This document shows positions 24,383 through 37,363 of a stretch of 64,000 bases of DNA, one piece after another. The position numbers and the translations under genes were made by a program. Source of the stretch: CALABS01 sp050260775 (GTDB taxonomy: Bacteria > Pseudomonadota > Alphaproteobacteria > Rhodospirillales > Magnetospirillaceae); NCBI GenBank assembly GCA_050260775.1, contig JBLNCP010000043.1, positions 1 through 64,000 of the forward strand, written 5' to 3'. The notes under the pieces are model-generated. The model did no database searches. It was not told the DNA's origin and saw nothing but the letters and a program-made list of their open reading frames with translations. Numbering within the stretch: the stretch's first letter is position 1; each line of letters starts with the position of its first letter.

Positions 24383-25357
24383 TCAGGGCAGCAGCAGCGA
24401 CGAGGCGGTGGTGCGGCGCGCCTCGAGGTCGCGGTGGGCCTGGGGCGCGTCGGCCAGCGGATAGGTGTGGCCGATTTCGATGGTCACGGCGCCGCGGCGC
24501 ACCACGTCGAACAGTTCCGCCGCGGACGCCACCAGGTCGGGACGCTCGGCGGTGTAGGTCATGAGCGAGGGGCGGGTGAGGAACAGCGACCCCTTGGCCG
24601 CCAGCAGACCCGTGTCGAACGGCGGGATCTTGCCCGAACTCTGGCCGAAGGAGACCATCATGCCAAGGGGGCGCAGGCAGTCGAGGGACTGGGTGAAGGT
24701 GTCGGCGCCGACCGAATCGTAGACCACCGAGACGCCGCGGCCGCCGGTGATCTCCTTGACGCGGGCCACGAAATCCTCGCGCGTGTAGATGATCGGGTAA
24801 TCACATCCGTGGGCCTTGGCCAATGCCGCCTTCTGCTCCGACCCCACCGTGCCGATGACCTTGGCGCCCAGATGCTTGGCCCACTGGCACAGGATGGTCC
24901 CGACCCCGCCCGCGGCGGCGTGCACCAGGATGGTCTCGCCGGCCTCGACCCGGTAGGTCCGTCGCAAGAGGTACTGGGCGGTCATGCCCTTCAGCATCAT
25001 GCCGGCGGCTTGCCGGTCGGTGATGTCGTGCGGCAACGCCACCAGCCGGTGCGCAGGCATGACGCGGCGTTCGGAATAGGCTCCCACGGGGGGATTGGCG
25101 TAGGCGACGCGATCGCCGGGGCGCACCTCGACGACCTCGGGACCGACCGCCTCGACCACGCCGGCCGCCTCCAGTCCGAGGGTGGCCGGCAGCGGCAGGG
25201 GGTAGAGGCCGGTGCGGTGATAGACGTCGATGAAATTGACGCCGATGGCGGTATGCCGGACCAGGGCTTCCCCCCGGCCCGGGGCGGGGACGTCCACCTC
25301 CTCGAAGACCATCGCCTCGGGGCCGCCGGTCTGGTGGATGCGGATCGCCTTGGCCAT
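24383..25357 (-). CDS. qor: NADPH:quinone oxidoreductase (zinc-free MDR family)
   Basis: A 324-residue medium-chain reductase of the QOR type, expected to reduce quinones with NADPH. It has the N-terminal GroES-like fold (IGVNFIDVYHRTGLYPLPLP near 38-57, LGLEAAGVVEAVG) and the Rossmann motif HAAAGGVGTILCQWA near 143-157. The structural zinc Cys residues of alcohol dehydrogenases are absent, as in QorA. It is 9 bases downstream of the ogt gene and probably cotranscribed. Confidence 0.93.
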   Translation of the reverse strand: MAKAIRIHQTGGPEAMVFEEVDVPAPGRGEALVRHTAIGVNFIDVYHRTGLYPLPLPATLGLEAAGVVEAVGPEVVEVRPGDRVAYANPPVGAYSERRVMPAHRLVALPHDITDRQAAGMMLKGMTAQYLLRRTYRVEAGETILVHAAAGGVGTILCQWAKHLGAKVIGTVGSEQKAALAKAHGCDYPIIYTREDFVARVKEITGGRGVSVVYDSVGADTFTQSLDCLRPLGMMVSFGQSSGKIPPFDTGLLAAKGSLFLTRPSLMTYTAERPDLVASAAELFDVVRRGAVTIEIGHTYPLADAPQAHRDLEARRTTASSLLLP

Positions 25358-25366
25358 CGGAGCCTC

Positions 25367-25819
25367 CTAGTCGGTAATGAAGCCTTCCAGTTTCAGCAGG
25401 AACAGCTTGGTCTCGACCCCGTCCATGCCGGAATAGCCGCCCAGCGAGCGGTCGGCCGCCAGCACGCGGTGGCAGGGGATGATGATCGGGATGGGATTGC
25501 GGCCGCAGGCGCCGCCCAGCGCCCGGGGCGCCGTGCCGAGATCGGCCGCCAGTTCGCCGTAGGTGCGGGTGGCCCCGAACGGGATCTTGGCCAACGCCTG
25601 CCACACCTTGCGCTGGAAATCGGTGCCGTGCGGCGCCAAGGGCAGGTCGAAGCGGTCGAGCCGGCCTTCGAAATAAGCGTCGAGCTGATCGCGGGCGCGC
25701 ATCAGCAGGGGGGTTTCCTCGCTCTCGGGCGGCCAGCCCCATTCGACGGCGACGATGGCGCCGTCTTCTTCGAACAGGGTCAGCGGCCCGACCGGGCTGT
25801 TGTAGGCGAGTGCAGGCAT
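25367..25819 (-). CDS. ogt: Methylated-DNA--protein-cysteine S-methyltransferase
   Basis: A 150-residue suicide DNA-repair protein that removes alkyl groups from O6-alkylguanine. The active-site motif IIIPCHRVLA is near 113-122, with the helix-turn-helix region FQRKVWQALAKIPFGATRTYGELA before it and the closing GGYSGMDGVETKLFLLKLEG. It lacks an Ada-type regulatory domain. It sits between the DUF255 gene and qor in a tight minus-strand group. Confidence 0.95.
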   Translation of the reverse strand: MPALAYNSPVGPLTLFEEDGAIVAVEWGWPPESEETPLLMRARDQLDAYFEGRLDRFDLPLAPHGTDFQRKVWQALAKIPFGATRTYGELAADLGTAPRALGGACGRNPIPIIIPCHRVLAADRSLGGYSGMDGVETKLFLLKLEGFITD

Positions 25820-25828
25820 GGCGTCAGT

Positions 25829-27841
<2,013 letters not shown>

Positions 27842-27932
27842 GGGTGGTATTCCCTGCGTGACGGCGTTGCGCGTTTCGGGTCAAAGGCTTAGTTTGGTCC
27901 GCCGATGCCGAAAAGCAACCAGGGGCAGCAAA

Positions 27933-28184
27933 ATGAAGATAACCGTCGATGTGGATTGTACCCCTGAGGAGGCGCGGGCTTTCCTTGGTCTGCCCGACGT
28001 CAAGCCCATGCAGGACGCCCTGCTGGCCCAGGTGCAGGACCGCATGACCGCCACCCTCCATGCCATGGAGCCGGAGGCGATGATCAAGACCTGGCTGCCG
28101 GCCGGCGTGCAGGGCATGGAGCAGCTGCAGAAGATGTTCTGGGCCCAGTTCGCCGGCAGCGGCCGCCGGGAGAAGGACAAGTGA
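27933..28184 (+). CDS. Small conserved protein, DUF6489-like
   Basis: An 83-residue cytosolic protein (MKITVDVDCTPEEARAFLGL, then DVKPMQDALLAQVQDRM and a C-terminal MEQLQKMFW segment). It resembles what I recall as DUF6489, an alphaproteobacterial family that has phasin-like helices and no known function. ATG 27933 follows a modest AGGGGCAG site. Its stop overlaps the GTG start of the ferredoxin-fold gene. Confidence 0.75.
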   Translation: MKITVDVDCTPEEARAFLGLPDVKPMQDALLAQVQDRMTATLHAMEPEAMIKTWLPAGVQGMEQLQKMFWAQFAGSGRREKDK

Positions 28185-28540
28185 GCAGCCTGCCCGGTGA
28201 TCCCGCGCCCTATTACCGGCTGCACGTCTTCGCCTGCACCAACCGCCGCCCCGACGGTCATCCGCGCGGCTCGTGCGCGGCCAAGGGCTCGGAGGCCTTA
28301 CGCGACTACATGAAGGCGCGCGCCAAGGAGCTCGGGCTGGCCGCCGTGCGCATCAATTCCGCCGGCTGCCTCGACCGCTGCGAGCTGGGTCCGGTGCTGG
28401 TGGTCTACCCCGACGGCATCTGGTACGGCGTCCGCACCCACGCCGACATCGACGAGATCCTGCAGACCCATCTGGTCGAGGGCGGCCGCGTCGAACGCCT
28501 GATGCTGGCCCCCGACAGCGTCCCGGCGGAGCCGGTATAG
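28181..28540 (+). CDS. (2Fe-2S) ferredoxin, thioredoxin-like fold
   Basis: A 119-residue protein with the cysteine pattern of thioredoxin-fold 2Fe-2S ferredoxins: CTNRRPDGHPRGSC (about 19-32), then AGCLDRCELGP near 61-71. The start GTG overlaps the preceding stop (GTGA). The family often acts as electron donor; its partner cannot be inferred from neighbours. A large inverted repeat follows the stop. Confidence 0.88.
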   Translation: MSSLPGDPAPYYRLHVFACTNRRPDGHPRGSCAAKGSEALRDYMKARAKELGLAAVRINSAGCLDRCELGPVLVVYPDGIWYGVRTHADIDEILQTHLVEGGRVERLMLAPDSVPAEPV

Positions 28541-28546
28541 GTCATT

Positions 28547-28624
28547 CACCACGAAGACGCGAAGGCACGAAGAGGGACGGGGTCCGTCTAATCGGGCCTT
28601 CGTGTCTTCGTGCCTTCGTGGTTA
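28547..28624. repeat. CACGAAG-type inverted repeat
   Basis: Each arm is about 25 bp built from iterations of CACGAAG/CTTCGTG; the arms are near-perfect inverses around about 29 bp. It fills the gap between the ferredoxin gene and mnmE. A single arm recurs at 16617-16644. Confidence 0.85.
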
Positions 28625-28652
28625 ATCTTGCTGCTTTCCGGAGCGTGATCGC

Positions 28653-29968
28653 GTGACCGCAGACGACACCATCTTCGCCCTGGCGAGCGCCCCCGGCCGG
28701 GCCGGCGTGGCGGTGTTCCGCCTGTCGGGGCCGCAGGCAGGGGCCGCGCTGTCGGCGCTGTCGGGCCGGCCGTTGCCCGAGCCGCGCCGGGCGGTCCGCG
28801 CCCGGCTCGCCTGGGGCGGCGAGGTCATCGACGACGGGCTGGCGCTGTGGTTCCCGGGTCCGGCCAGCTTCACCGGCGAGGACGTGGTCGAGCTCCACAC
28901 CCATGGCGGCCGCGCGGTGGCGCAGGCGCTGGCCGATGCCCTGCTGGCGCTGGGCCTGCGCCCGGCCGAGGCGGGCGAGTTCTCCAAGCGCGCCTTCCTC
29001 CACGGCAAGCTCGACCTGACCCGTGCCGAGGCCATCGCCGACCTGGTCGATGCCGAGACCGCGGCGCAGCGGCGCCAAGCGCTCCGGCAGATGGGCGGGG
29101 CGCTGGCGGCGCTGGTCGACGGCTGGCGGGCCGATTTGGTGCGGGCGCTGGCGCTGATGGAGGCGGTGATCGACTTCTCCGACGAGGGCATTCCCGACTC
29201 GGTGGTCGGCCAGGTGGACGCCATCGTCGGCAGGCTCGCTTCCGCCATGCGGGCCCATCTCGCCGATGGCCGCCGCGGCGAACGCCTGCGCGACGGCGTG
29301 CACATCGCCATCATCGGCGCGCCCAATACCGGCAAGTCCAGCCTGTTGAACCGCATCGCCGGGCGCGACGCCGCCATCGTGTCGGCCAGCGCCGGCACGA
29401 CGCGCGACGTGATCGAGGTGCATCTCGACCTGCACGGCTGGCCGGTGGTGCTGGCCGATACCGCCGGCCTGCGCGAGGCCGGGGGTGAGATCGAGGCGGA
29501 GGGGATTCGCCGCGCGCTGGCCCGCGCCGAGGCGGCCGACCTGCGGCTGGCGGTGTTCGACGGGACCGCCGTCCCGGACGCCGCCACGCGAAGAATGATT
29601 GACGACCGCACCCTGGTAGTGCTCAACAAGGCCGACCTTGCCGCCTCGACGGCCGAGACGGTGGACGATCGGCCGGCGCTGGCGGTGTCGGCCCGCACGG
29701 GCGAGGGGATCGATGCCCTGCTGGCGCGGCTGGAGGCCGAGGTCGCCGCCCGCTTCGCGGTGGGTGAGGCGCCGGCGCTGACCCGGGCGCGGCACCGGGC
29801 GGCGGTGGAGGAGTGCGTGGCGGCGCTCGACCGCTTCGCCCCCGAAGCCGAGGTCGAACTGGCCGCTGAGGATTTGCGCCTGGCGGCGCGCGCGCTGGGC
29901 CGGATCACCGGCCGCGTGGACGTCGAAGAGGTGCTGGACGTAGTGTTTGGCGAATTCTGTATCGGCAA

Positions 29969-29972
<4 letters not shown>
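28653..29972 (+). CDS. mnmE: tRNA uridine-5-carboxymethylaminomethyl GTPase MnmE
   Basis: A 439-residue GTPase that, with MnmG, modifies the wobble uridine (xm5U34) of several tRNAs. The N-terminal formyl-THF-binding domain (IFALASAPGRAGVAVFRLSG) is followed by a helical domain and the inserted G domain (GAPNTGKSSLLN near 225, DTAGLRE near 270). The C-terminal CIGK carries the invariant Cys. The start is GTG 28653; the stop overlaps the mnmG start, giving a coupled pair. Confidence 0.97.
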
Positions 29973-31864
<1,892 letters not shown>

Positions 31865-31872
31865 GGGGAGGA

Positions 31873-31888
31873 GGTTTCACGTGAAACA
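31873..31888. other. parS site at the rsmG start
   Basis: GGTTTCACGTGAAACA, with the intact 14-bp core. It overlaps the GTG start codon of rsmG (31881). Confidence 0.92.
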
Positions 31889-32519
31889 GGACATGGATGC
31901 CGCCGCCTTCCAGGCGGCGACGGGCGTTTCACGTGAAACGCTGGAGCGCCTGCAGGCCTACGCCGACCTCCTGGTCAAGTGGCAGGCCCACATCAACCTG
32001 GTGGGACCCGACACCATCCCCAGCCTGTGGCTGAGGCATTTCCTCGATTCCGCCCAGCTTTTCCCGCTTCTTCCACAGGGTATCCACAGACTTGTCGACA
32101 TGGGGTCGGGGGCCGGATTTCCCGGGCTGGTGCTGGCGGTAATGGGGGTGCCCGACGTCCATCTCATCGAGAGCGACGCCCGCAAATGCGCCTTCCTGCG
32201 CGAGGCGGCGCGGGTGTCCGGCACGCCGATCACCGTGCACAATACCCGCATCGAGGCGCTGGCGCCGCTGGGGGCCGAGGTGGTGACCGCCCGCGCCCTG
32301 GCGCCGCTCGACAAGCTGCTGGCCTGGGCCCAGCCGCACCTGTTGCCGGACGGCCACTGCCTGTTCCTAAAGGGACGGGGGCACGAAGACGAATTGACCC
32401 TGGCCTCTAAAGAATGGAATATCACCGTCGAGCGGGTCCCCTCCCTTTCGGATCCGCAGGCAGCCATCCTTCATCTACGAGAGGTAGCCCGTGGTCGAGC
32501 AAAGCGGCAGCAGCGCTAA
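31881..32519 (+). CDS. rsmG: 16S rRNA (guanine527-N7)-methyltransferase RsmG
   Basis: A 212-residue SAM-dependent methyltransferase acting on 16S rRNA G527. It shows ASWQ-like LLVKWQAHINLVGPDT near 28-43, the SAM site VDMGSGAGFPGL near 73-84, ESDARKCAFLREAAR near 97 and VTARALAPL near 133. The predicted start, GTG 31881, lies inside a parS site; ATG 31893 (MDAAAFQ) is an alternative. Residues GVSRET are encoded by a second parS. It overlaps the parA start by 29 bases. Confidence 0.95.
   Translation: MKQDMDAAAFQAATGVSRETLERLQAYADLLVKWQAHINLVGPDTIPSLWLRHFLDSAQLFPLLPQGIHRLVDMGSGAGFPGLVLAVMGVPDVHLIESDARKCAFLREAARVSGTPITVHNTRIEALAPLGAEVVTARALAPLDKLLAWAQPHLLPDGHCLFLKGRGHEDELTLASKEWNITVERVPSLSDPQAAILHLREVARGRAKRQQR
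31925..31940. other. parS site within rsmG
   Basis: CGTTTCACGTGAAACG, a perfect 16-bp palindrome with the standard core. It lies 37 bases after the previous parS. Confidence 0.93.
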
Positions 32520-33297
32520 GGCCCGCATCATCGCCATCGCCAACCAGAAGGGCGGGGTCGGCAAGACCACCACCGCCATCAACCTGGCCACCGCGATGGC
32601 CGCCACCCGCAAGAAGGTGCTGATCGTCGACCTCGATCCCCAGGGCAACGCCAGCACCGGCCTTGGCATCGATCGCAATGCCCGTGACATCAATTCGTAT
32701 CACGTGCTGATCGGCGAGGCCGAGCTCGGCGAGGCGGTGCTGAAGACCGCCATTCCCGGCCTCGACGTGGTGCCGTCGGGCATCGACCTGTCGGGCGCCG
32801 AGATCGAACTGGTCGACATGGAGCGGCGCGAGACCCGTCTCGCCGAAGCCTTGGCCAGCAAGGTGGCCGACTACGATTACGTGCTGATCGATTGCCCGCC
32901 GTCCCTGAACCTGCTGACGCTGAACGCCCTGGTCGCCGCCCATTCGGTGATGGTGCCGCTGCAGTGCGAGTTCTTCGCGCTGGAAGGCGTCAGCCACCTG
33001 GTCAAGACCATCGACATGGTCAAGGCGGCGTTCAACCCCGGTCTCGAGCTGCAGGGCATCGTCCTGACCATGTTCGACAAGCGCAACAACCTGTCCGACA
33101 TGGTGGCCGCCGACGTGCGCGGCTTCTTCGGCGACAAGGTCTACAAGACGGTCATCCCGCGCAACGTCCGCATCTCCGAGGCGCCGTCCCACGGCAAGCC
33201 GGTGCTGCTCTACGACGTGAAGTGCGCCGGTGCCGAGGCCTACATCCACCTGGCCAGTGAAGTCCTGAAGCGAGAGAAGGTGAGGGCCCGCGCGTGA
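32491..33297 (+). CDS. parA: Chromosome partitioning ATPase ParA (Soj)
   Basis: A 268-residue Walker-type ATPase that positions replicated origins together with ParB-parS. It shows the deviant Walker A IANQKGGVGKTTT near 17-29, LDPQGNASTGLG near 48 and VLIDCPPSLNLLT near 131. GTG 32491 starts within the end of rsmG. The parA-parB pair after mnmG-rsmG is the classic bacterial arrangement and matches the four parS sites nearby. Confidence 0.97.
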   Translation: MVEQSGSSAKARIIAIANQKGGVGKTTTAINLATAMAATRKKVLIVDLDPQGNASTGLGIDRNARDINSYHVLIGEAELGEAVLKTAIPGLDVVPSGIDLSGAEIELVDMERRETRLAEALASKVADYDYVLIDCPPSLNLLTLNALVAAHSVMVPLQCEFFALEGVSHLVKTIDMVKAAFNPGLELQGIVLTMFDKRNNLSDMVAADVRGFFGDKVYKTVIPRNVRISEAPSHGKPVLLYDVKCAGAEAYIHLASEVLKREKVRARA

Positions 33298-34208
33298 GCA
33301 CCGTGTCCGACGAAAAGCGCCGCAGCAATCTTGGCCGCGGCCTGTCTGCCCTGTTGGGCGCCCAGGGCGCGGCGGTGGCCGCTTCGGTCATCGAGGGCGG
33401 GCCGTCCACCGCGGCCGAGAAACCCAAGGGGCTGCGCGTCCTGTCCATCGGCGAGTTGAAGCCCGGCAAGTTCCAGCCGCGCCGGCAGTTCGACGAGCAG
33501 GCCATCGCCGACCTGGTGGAATCGGTGCGCGAGAAGGGCATCCTGCAGCCGATCCTGGCGCGGCCGCACGAGGGCGCCTACGAGATCATCGCCGGCGAGC
33601 GCCGCTGGCGCGCCGCCCAGCGGGCGCAGTTGCACGAGGTTCCGGTCATCGTCCGCGAGATGACCGACCGCGAGGCCCTCGAGGTGGCGCTGGTCGAGAA
33701 CCTGCAGCGCCAGGACCTGTCGCCGCTCGAAGAGGCCGACGGCTACAAGCGCCTGATCGACGAATTCAGCCACACCCAGGACGAGCTGGCGCGCTCGCTG
33801 GGCAAGAGCCGCAGCCACGTCGCCAACATGATGCGCCTGCTGGCGCTGCCCGATCCCATCAAGGCCATGCTGGACGACGGCCGGCTGTCGGCCGGCCATG
33901 CCCGTGCGCTGCTGACCTCTGCCGACCCGGTGGGCCTGGCCCGCCAGGTGGTCGACCGCCACCTCAACGTCCGCCAGACCGAGAAGCTGGCGCAGGAAGG
34001 CGCCAAGGCCCGGCCCGGCAAGGGCGGCCGGCCGCCGTCCCAGTCCAAGGATGCCGACACCGCCGCGCTCGAGCGCGATCTCACCGAGATGCTGGGGGTG
34101 CGCGTCACCATCAAGTCGCTCGGCAAGGGCGGCGAGCTGACCATCCATTACGGCAGCCTGGAGCAGCTGGACGACGTGCTGTCGCGGCTGACGACCGGCT
34201 CGGAATAG
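33294..34208 (+). CDS. parB: Chromosome partitioning protein ParB (Spo0J)
   Basis: A 304-residue parS-binding protein and CTPase. The N-terminal nuclease-like domain carries QPRRQFDE and the CTP-binding GERRWRAAQ near 101. The central helix-turn-helix that reads parS includes LARSLGKSRSHVANMMRLL near 165-183. A C-terminal dimerisation region follows a variable linker. GTG 33294 overlaps the parA stop. Its likely targets are the parS sites at 21.7, 30.0, 31.9 and 31.9 kb. Confidence 0.96.
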   Translation: MSTVSDEKRRSNLGRGLSALLGAQGAAVAASVIEGGPSTAAEKPKGLRVLSIGELKPGKFQPRRQFDEQAIADLVESVREKGILQPILARPHEGAYEIIAGERRWRAAQRAQLHEVPVIVREMTDREALEVALVENLQRQDLSPLEEADGYKRLIDEFSHTQDELARSLGKSRSHVANMMRLLALPDPIKAMLDDGRLSAGHARALLTSADPVGLARQVVDRHLNVRQTEKLAQEGAKARPGKGGRPPSQSKDADTAALERDLTEMLGVRVTIKSLGKGGELTIHYGSLEQLDDVLSRLTTGSE

Positions 34209-34287
34209 CGGTCCCCTTCTGTTGCCGGAGCAAAACGATGCCCGGCGCGCAAGGGATTTAAGGGGAGAGCGGGGGAGGAGAGAAGGG

Positions 34288-34638
34288 ATGGCGGGCACCG
34301 AAGGCGCGTTTGAGATGCTGTTCGACCGCATACCGGCCGAGGTGGCGGCGAGCTTCACCGAGGCCCAGCGGGCCGCCCTGTGGTCGGCGGTCAAGCCCAC
34401 CACCTGGAAGCGCCATCCCATCAACATCCGCCTGAGCTTCCCGTTCCTGGGCGGGCGCTACTTCATCACCGTGGTGGGCGGTTACGAAAAGCGCTCGCGC
34501 GAGCGCCTGGCCCGCGAACACCGGGTCTTCCCCCTCAGGACGGTGGGCAATATCATGTTTCTGCTGGGCGTCGGCGCCGCCTTCTACTTGGCGGCAGGTT
34601 TCGCCATGGTGCTGCTCAGCGGCTTGATCGAGTTCTGA
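34288..34638 (+). CDS. Hypothetical membrane protein
   Basis: A 116-residue protein of unknown function. The soluble N-terminal half contains HPINIRLSFPFLGGRYF and a basic patch (YEKRSRERLAREHR). The C-terminus is a hydrophobic hairpin (VGNIMFLLGVGAAFYLAAGF, then AMVLLSGLIEF). ATG 34288 follows an exceptionally purine-rich leader (GGGGGAGGAGAGAAGGG) and is preferred over a TTG start further upstream. It may follow parB transcription. Confidence 0.75.
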   Translation: MAGTEGAFEMLFDRIPAEVAASFTEAQRAALWSAVKPTTWKRHPINIRLSFPFLGGRYFITVVGGYEKRSRERLAREHRVFPLRTVGNIMFLLGVGAAFYLAAGFAMVLLSGLIEF

Positions 34639-34655
34639 ACCTCTAAGGATTGACC

Positions 34656-35135
34656 ATGACCCAATGCCCCTGCGGCTCCGGCCGCGGACAGGACGAGTGC
34701 TGCGGCCCGCTGCTGGCCGGAGCTCCGGCGCCGACGCCCGAGGCGCTGATGCGTTCGCGCTACACCGCCTTCGTCACCGGCAATCTCGATTACCTCGAGA
34801 CGACGCTGGCCCCCGAGGCCCGCGAGGATTACGACCGCTCCGAGACCGAATCCTGGATTAAGGAAGCCGAATGGCACGGCCTGGAAATCCGCGCCACCGG
34901 TGACGGTGCGGATGCGGACACCGGCACCGTGGAATTCGTCGCGCGCTACAAGTTCCGCGGCAAGCCGTTCGCCCACCACGAGCTGTCGAGCTTCCGCAAG
35001 GCCGACGGCCGCTGGATGTACGTGGACGGCGTCATGAACCCGAAGCCGCCGCAGCGCATCACCGCCAAGGTCGGCCGCAACGATCCGTGCCCGTGCGGCT
35101 CGGGCAAGAAATACAAGAAGTGCTGCGGCGCCTGA
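34656..35135 (+). CDS. YchJ-family protein with two SEC-C metal-binding motifs
   Basis: A 159-residue UPF0225/YchJ protein. Both ends carry the zinc-binding SEC-C pattern: CPCGSGRGQDECCGP at the N-terminus and PCPCGSGKKYKKCCGA at the C-terminus. The middle is a cystatin-like (NTF2-type) fold with LMRSRYTAFVTGN near 28. SEC-C motifs are known from SecA, where they bind SecB and ribosomes; the role of YchJ is not established. ATG 34656 is preferred to TTG two codons upstream. Confidence 0.9.
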   Translation: MTQCPCGSGRGQDECCGPLLAGAPAPTPEALMRSRYTAFVTGNLDYLETTLAPEAREDYDRSETESWIKEAEWHGLEIRATGDGADADTGTVEFVARYKFRGKPFAHHELSSFRKADGRWMYVDGVMNPKPPQRITAKVGRNDPCPCGSGKKYKKCCGA

Positions 35136-35141
35136 CGCCGC

Positions 35142-36524
35142 TCAGCCGCCGGCGACCGCGCGTTCGGCGCGGTCGATCCGGCCGGGCAGGGTGAAGCGGA
35201 ACACCGAGCCTCCCTGCGCCGCATCCTCGCACCAGATGGTGCCGCCGTGGCGCTCGACGATGCGCTTGCACAGCGCCAGCCCCAGGCCGCTGCCGGGATA
35301 GGTCGCCTGGGTGTGGAGGCGGCGGAAGATCACGAAGATTTTCTCGCGGTATTCCGGCGCGATGCCGATGCCGTTGTCGGTCACCGAGACGGTGCAGCCC
35401 CCGGGGCCGGCCGAGGCGGTGACGTGCACCTCGGGCGTCACCCCCGGGCGGTGGAACTTGATGGCGTTGGCCAGCAGGTTCTGGAACACCTGGATCAATT
35501 GGATGCGGTCGCCGGTGACCACCGGCAGCGCCGCTTCGTCGATGGTGAGGACGGCGCCGCTCTCCGCGATGGCGGCCTGCAGGTTGTCGCGGGCCAGGCG
35601 GGCCGCGTCGGCGAGGTCGACCGGCTTGAAGTCGATGTTGTGGGTGTTGACCCGCGAATAGGCCAGCAGGTCGTAGACCATCTCATGCATCCGCTTGGCG
35701 GCCGCGATGATGAAATCGAGGAAGACCTTGCCGTCGCCGTCGATGACGGTCGCGTAGCGCCGCTCGAGCAGCTGCGAATAGCCGACCAGGGTGCGCACCG
35801 GCTCCTGCAGGTCGTGCGAGGCGATGTAGGCGAAGCGCTCGAGTTCGGCATTGGAGCGGTTGAGGGCATCGACGGTGGAGCGCAGGCTGTCGCGCATGGA
35901 GGCGAAGGTGGAGACCAGCTCACCGACCTCGTCGCTGCCGGCGCGGGGCAGCGCCACGTCGAAATCCTGTCTGGCCAGGCATCGGGACGCCTTGGCCAGC
36001 TGCGCCACCGGCCGCCGGATCGCCAATTCGATCGTCAGCATCATCGTCACCACCAGGGCGCCGAACATTCCGACCAGCAGCGCGGTCAGTTCCAGGATCT
36101 GGCGGCGGTCCAATTCCAGGGCCGGCGCGATGTCGAGGTCGACGGTGAGCTGCCCGACCGGCGACCCGCCGATGTCGATGGGCACCTCCAGCCGGCGGAG
36201 GGATCCGCCCGGCAAGGATTGGGGGAGGGATGTTCCCGCCAGGGGGAACAGCTGGCGGCCGCGGGCATCGGTCACCACCAGGGCACGCCAGTCGGGATTG
36301 CGCGCCAGCAGGGTCGACAGGGTCTGGTGGACGCTGTCGAGTTCCTGGCCGAGAATCAGGGGCACCAGGCCCTCGGCAACGCTTTCCAGGTGGTTGCGGA
36401 CCAGGCGGAGGTGGTCGGCTTCCGCCTCGGCCTGCTGCCGCGGCATCCACAGGCCGGTCAGGTAGGCCGCGATGACCACCGACACCAGCACCATCGGCAG
36501 GCCCAGCTTGCGGCGCAGCGTCAT
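35142..36524 (-). CDS. Membrane sensor histidine kinase
   Basis: A 460-residue two-component kinase. A first membrane span (LGLPMVLVSVVIAAYLTGLW) is followed by a periplasmic sensor of about 120 residues, a second span near 145-168 and a HAMP linker. The HisKA domain has the phospho-acceptor in IASHDLQEPVRTL near 234. The ATPase domain has N box NLLANAIKF, G1 DNGIGIAPEY and G2 GSGLGLALCK. No response regulator is adjacent. Its start overlaps the stop of the PhnD-like protein gene, so that protein probably supplies the signal. Confidence 0.93.
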   Translation of the reverse strand: MTLRRKLGLPMVLVSVVIAAYLTGLWMPRQQAEAEADHLRLVRNHLESVAEGLVPLILGQELDSVHQTLSTLLARNPDWRALVVTDARGRQLFPLAGTSLPQSLPGGSLRRLEVPIDIGGSPVGQLTVDLDIAPALELDRRQILELTALLVGMFGALVVTMMLTIELAIRRPVAQLAKASRCLARQDFDVALPRAGSDEVGELVSTFASMRDSLRSTVDALNRSNAELERFAYIASHDLQEPVRTLVGYSQLLERRYATVIDGDGKVFLDFIIAAAKRMHEMVYDLLAYSRVNTHNIDFKPVDLADAARLARDNLQAAIAESGAVLTIDEAALPVVTGDRIQLIQVFQNLLANAIKFHRPGVTPEVHVTASAGPGGCTVSVTDNGIGIAPEYREKIFVIFRRLHTQATYPGSGLGLALCKRIVERHGGTIWCEDAAQGGSVFRFTLPGRIDRAERAVAGG

Positions 36525-37363
36525 TTGGCCGCGTCCGTCCAGTAGGAGTCCAAGCGCCAGGCCGCCATGGGCCGGTAATCCGCGATGGAGGTCGGTACCG
36601 GCCGGGTCATGGGCACCTCGGCCAGCAGCCGGGCGCCCTCGAGCGTGGCGGCGAGTGCCAGCATCGCCTGCTGCAACCGGATGCGGATCGGGGCCGGGAT
36701 GCGCGGATGAGCGGCGATCGGATGCGAGGGCAGCTCACGGGTGGTGTAAAGGATGCGCAGGGCGTCGCGAACCGCGGCATCCTGCTCCTGCAGGGTCTTC
36801 TCGACGCCACCGCCGGCGTCCGCCAGCCCGTTGGCCACATGCAGGTAGACCGAGCTGTGCGTCTTGGCGTTCAGCAGCACGGGACGCACGCCGTAGATGC
36901 GCTCCAGATCGGCGCGGATGAGCAGGCTGGCGCCGATGGCGTTGGGGGAGGGCACCGCCAGGGTCTTGCCGTCCAACTCGGCGACCGACTTCAGGGGACT
37001 GGTCCTGGCGACGACGACGATGCCGCGCACCGGGACGGCGTCGCGCACCAGCGGCAGATAGCCCTGGCGATTGGCTTCCCTCAGGATGTGGTAGGGGTTG
37101 GCGTAGACGAAGTCGAAGCGGCCCTCGGCCAGGGCGCGCTCGAATTCAGAGACGGTGAGTGTCGTTATCAGGTTGAGGGTCAACCCGCTCCGCTGGGCGA
37201 GCTGGTCGACGATCGGCTTCCAGGTGGCGTAGAGGCGCCGCTGTTCGAACTGGGGCACGATCCCCAGCGTGTACTCCTCGGCGGACGCGGACGCGGGAGC
37301 CAGCGTGGTGGAAACCACCAGCAGCCACAAGCCGCAGATCAAGCGACGGACCCCCCAGCCCAT
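36521..37363 (-). CDS. PhnD/PtxB-like periplasmic binding protein
   Basis: A 280-residue secreted protein (signal peptide LICGLWLLVVSTTLAPASASA). The fold is the phosphate/phosphonate ABC-type binding protein family: YTLGIVPQFEQRRLYATWKPIVDQL, then FDFVYANPYHIL near 88 and LAVPSPNAIGASLL near 138. No ABC permease or ATPase is nearby; the coupled gene is a histidine kinase. ATG 37363 gives a clean signal peptide; a GTG start 16 codons upstream would not. It is likely a sensor subunit; the ligand is unknown. Confidence 0.87.
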   Translation of the reverse strand: MGWGVRRLICGLWLLVVSTTLAPASASAEEYTLGIVPQFEQRRLYATWKPIVDQLAQRSGLTLNLITTLTVSEFERALAEGRFDFVYANPYHILREANRQGYLPLVRDAVPVRGIVVVARTSPLKSVAELDGKTLAVPSPNAIGASLLIRADLERIYGVRPVLLNAKTHSSVYLHVANGLADAGGGVEKTLQEQDAAVRDALRILYTTRELPSHPIAAHPRIPAPIRIRLQQAMLALAATLEGARLLAEVPMTRPVPTSIADYRPMAAWRLDSYWTDAAK

